Shown: positions 15,858 to 16,228 of the stretch, one piece after another
Position numbering within the stretch: the first letter of the stretch is position 1
Layout of the letters: every line of letters starts with the position of its first letter
Assembly: GCA_020851835.1 (NCBI GenBank)
Contig: JADZBZ010000203.1
Coordinates: forward strand, 1 to 16,228
DNA length: 16,228 nucleotides
Direction of reading: 5' to 3'
Source of the DNA: Acidobacteriota bacterium
GTDB taxonomy: Bacteria > Acidobacteriota > Vicinamibacteria > Vicinamibacterales > UBA2999
Position numbers and translations under genes: made by a program
The notes under the pieces: generated by a model
What the model saw: only the letters and a program-made list of their open reading frames with translations
Databases searched by the model: none
Told to the model about the DNA's origin: nothing

Positions 15858-15873
15858 TATGACGACGGTCATA
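15858..15873. promoter_or_regulatory. Crp/Fnr-type dyad upstream of the hemerythrin-like gene
   Basis: TATGAC-GACG-GTCATA is a perfect 6-4-6 inverted repeat whose inner 5-4-5 core, ATGAC-N4-GTCAT, has the geometry of FNR/DNR/FixK sites with inward-facing TGA half-sites. It lies 80 bases before ATG 15778 on the minus strand. If TACGCT (15836-15831, minus strand) is the -10 box, the dyad centre falls at -41.5, the usual place for class II activation. The -10 match is weak (three of six). Binding by the neighbouring regulator is inferred. Confidence 0.5.
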
Positions 15874-15915
15874 AGCCGCGCAATCGGCCTTCCGAGGCCT
15901 GTCGGACGGGGAAGG

Positions 15916-15936
15916 CATGGCGGTCGCGCCGCCATG
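15916..15936. repeat. Intergenic hairpin CATGGCGG / CCGCCATG
   Basis: A perfect eight-base stem with loop TCGCG. It opens a dense cluster of GC-rich palindromes in the 279-base stretch 15812-16090, which holds no supportable gene on either strand. Confidence 0.5.
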
Positions 15937-15947
15937 GGTGGCGTCCA

Positions 15948-15969
15948 CGCCGGGGCTGAAGCCCCGGCG
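15948..15969. repeat. REP-like palindrome, 'GCTGAAGC' orientation
   Basis: The arms CGCCGGGGCT and AGCCCCGGCG pair perfectly over ten bases around GA. Many high-GC genomes, notably acidobacterial ones, scatter such elements between genes. A related element (16050-16071) stands in opposite orientation. Confidence 0.6.
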
Positions 15970-16000
15970 CTCCATCGGAATCGGTTTACCCTTGGAGTTC

Positions 16001-16063
16001 GGTTCGGAGCGCCGGGACCTCAGTTCGGAGCGTCAGTCGCGGTTCGGAGCGCCGGGACTTCAG
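16001..16063. repeat. Direct repeat, 40-base period
   Basis: The 23-base stretches at 16001-16023 and 16041-16063 (beginning GGTTCGGAGCGCCGGGAC) differ at a single base. A shortened copy of the left half (GTTCGGAGCG) lies between them at 16023-16032. It looks like a local duplication of one half of a REP-like element. A short GTCCCGGC tandem follows at 16064-16079. Confidence 0.6.
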
Positions 16064-16071
16064 TCCCGGCG
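16050..16071. repeat. REP-like palindrome, 'ACTTCAGT' orientation
   Basis: The arms CGCCGGGACT and AGTCCCGGCG pair perfectly over ten bases around TC. The centre CTTCAG is the reverse complement of the CTGAAG centre of the element at 15948-15969, so the two form an inverted pair about 100 bases apart. Its end is 20 bases past the stop of the DUF2905 gene on the minus strand, where it could also protect or terminate the transcript. Confidence 0.6.
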
Positions 16072-16090
16072 TCCCGGCGTCCTGAGCTGG

Positions 16091-16228
16091 TCACCGCCGG
16101 AACAGCCAGGCGAGCAGCGTCAGGATGACGCTGACGACGATCGACGTGCCCAACGGGAAGTAGAGCCGGAAGTTCTCCCGCTCGATGACGAAGTCGCCCG
16201 GCAGGCGACCCAGCCAGGGCAGCTTCGC
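16091..16228 (-). CDS. DUF2905 family small membrane protein, C-terminal part (5' end outside window)
   Basis: Translating the minus strand from the window edge gives 45 residues up to TGA at 16093-16091: KLPWLGRLPGDFVIERENF, then RLYFPLGTSIVVSVILTLLAWLFRR. The LGRLPGDFVIERENFRLYFPLGTSI pattern, followed by one transmembrane helix and a basic end, is the typical C-terminal half of DUF2905 proteins (about 70 residues in full, two helices). The function of the family is not known to me. The gene continues past base 16228. It is transcribed towards the REP-like repeats and in the same direction as the HHE gene. Confidence 0.8.
   Translation of the reverse strand, partial: AKLPWLGRLPGDFVIERENFRLYFPLGTSIVVSVILTLLAWLFRR

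Noticed and set aside
15535..16128. Plus-strand open frame of 197 codons over the HHE gene and repeat region
   Set aside because: It runs antisense to the HHE gene and through the hairpins, with Arg/Ala/Gly-rich composition and no recognisable domain.

Overview
The window is high-GC, densely packed bacterial DNA with long co-directional runs, little spacing between genes, and GC-rich intergenic palindromes. Gene content (a clade II, Sec-exported type nitrous oxide reductase cluster tied to a menaquinol-type Rieske/cytochrome b complex) and the CGCCGGGGCT / AGCCCCGGCG hairpins suggest Acidobacteriota, perhaps Vicinamibacteria. This placement is inference; Gemmatimonadota or another deep phylum is not excluded. 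No rRNA, tRNA, CRISPR array, insertion sequence or phage gene was seen.

Layout. (1) 1-561: the C-terminal end of a cation:proton antiporter. (2) 562-3142: a short AT-richer leader with two back-to-back palindromes, then ilvB-ilvN, the large catalytic and small regulatory subunits of acetolactate synthase. (3) 3191-14488: one long + strand operon-like run with a TATAAT box in front of it. It encodes a FAD/NAD(P)/Fe-S oxidoreductase, a Tat-type Rieske protein, a fused b6-type cytochrome b, a membrane-anchored pentaheme cytochrome c, then nosZ, a nosB-like membrane protein, nosD, nosF, nosL and nosY. (4) 14531-15778 on the minus strand: a Crp/Fnr-family regulator converging on the nos run, preceded by a hemerythrin-like (HHE) protein with a likely terminator between the two. 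(5) 15779-16090: a gene-free stretch packed with palindromes, including a Crp/Fnr-type dyad and two REP-like hairpins in opposite orientation. (6) 16091-16228: the 3' end of a DUF2905 membrane protein on the minus strand.

How the genes fit together. The nos run looks like a complete N2O respiration module. Quinol, or possibly cytoplasmic NAD(P)H/ferredoxin through the FAD/Fe-S protein, reduces the Rieske-cytochrome b complex. Electrons pass to the pentaheme cytochrome c, then to the CuA and CuZ centres of periplasmic NosZ. NosD-NosF-NosY and NosL build and supply the copper-sulfide CuZ site. No nosR or nosX is present, as expected for clade II. The adjacent Crp/Fnr regulator and HHE protein suggest control by oxygen or nitric oxide and protection against it. 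The least described parts are the coupling of the cytoplasmic FAD/Fe-S flavoprotein to this chain, the regulator's unusual recognition helix, and the ATGAC-N4-GTCAT dyad near the HHE gene.
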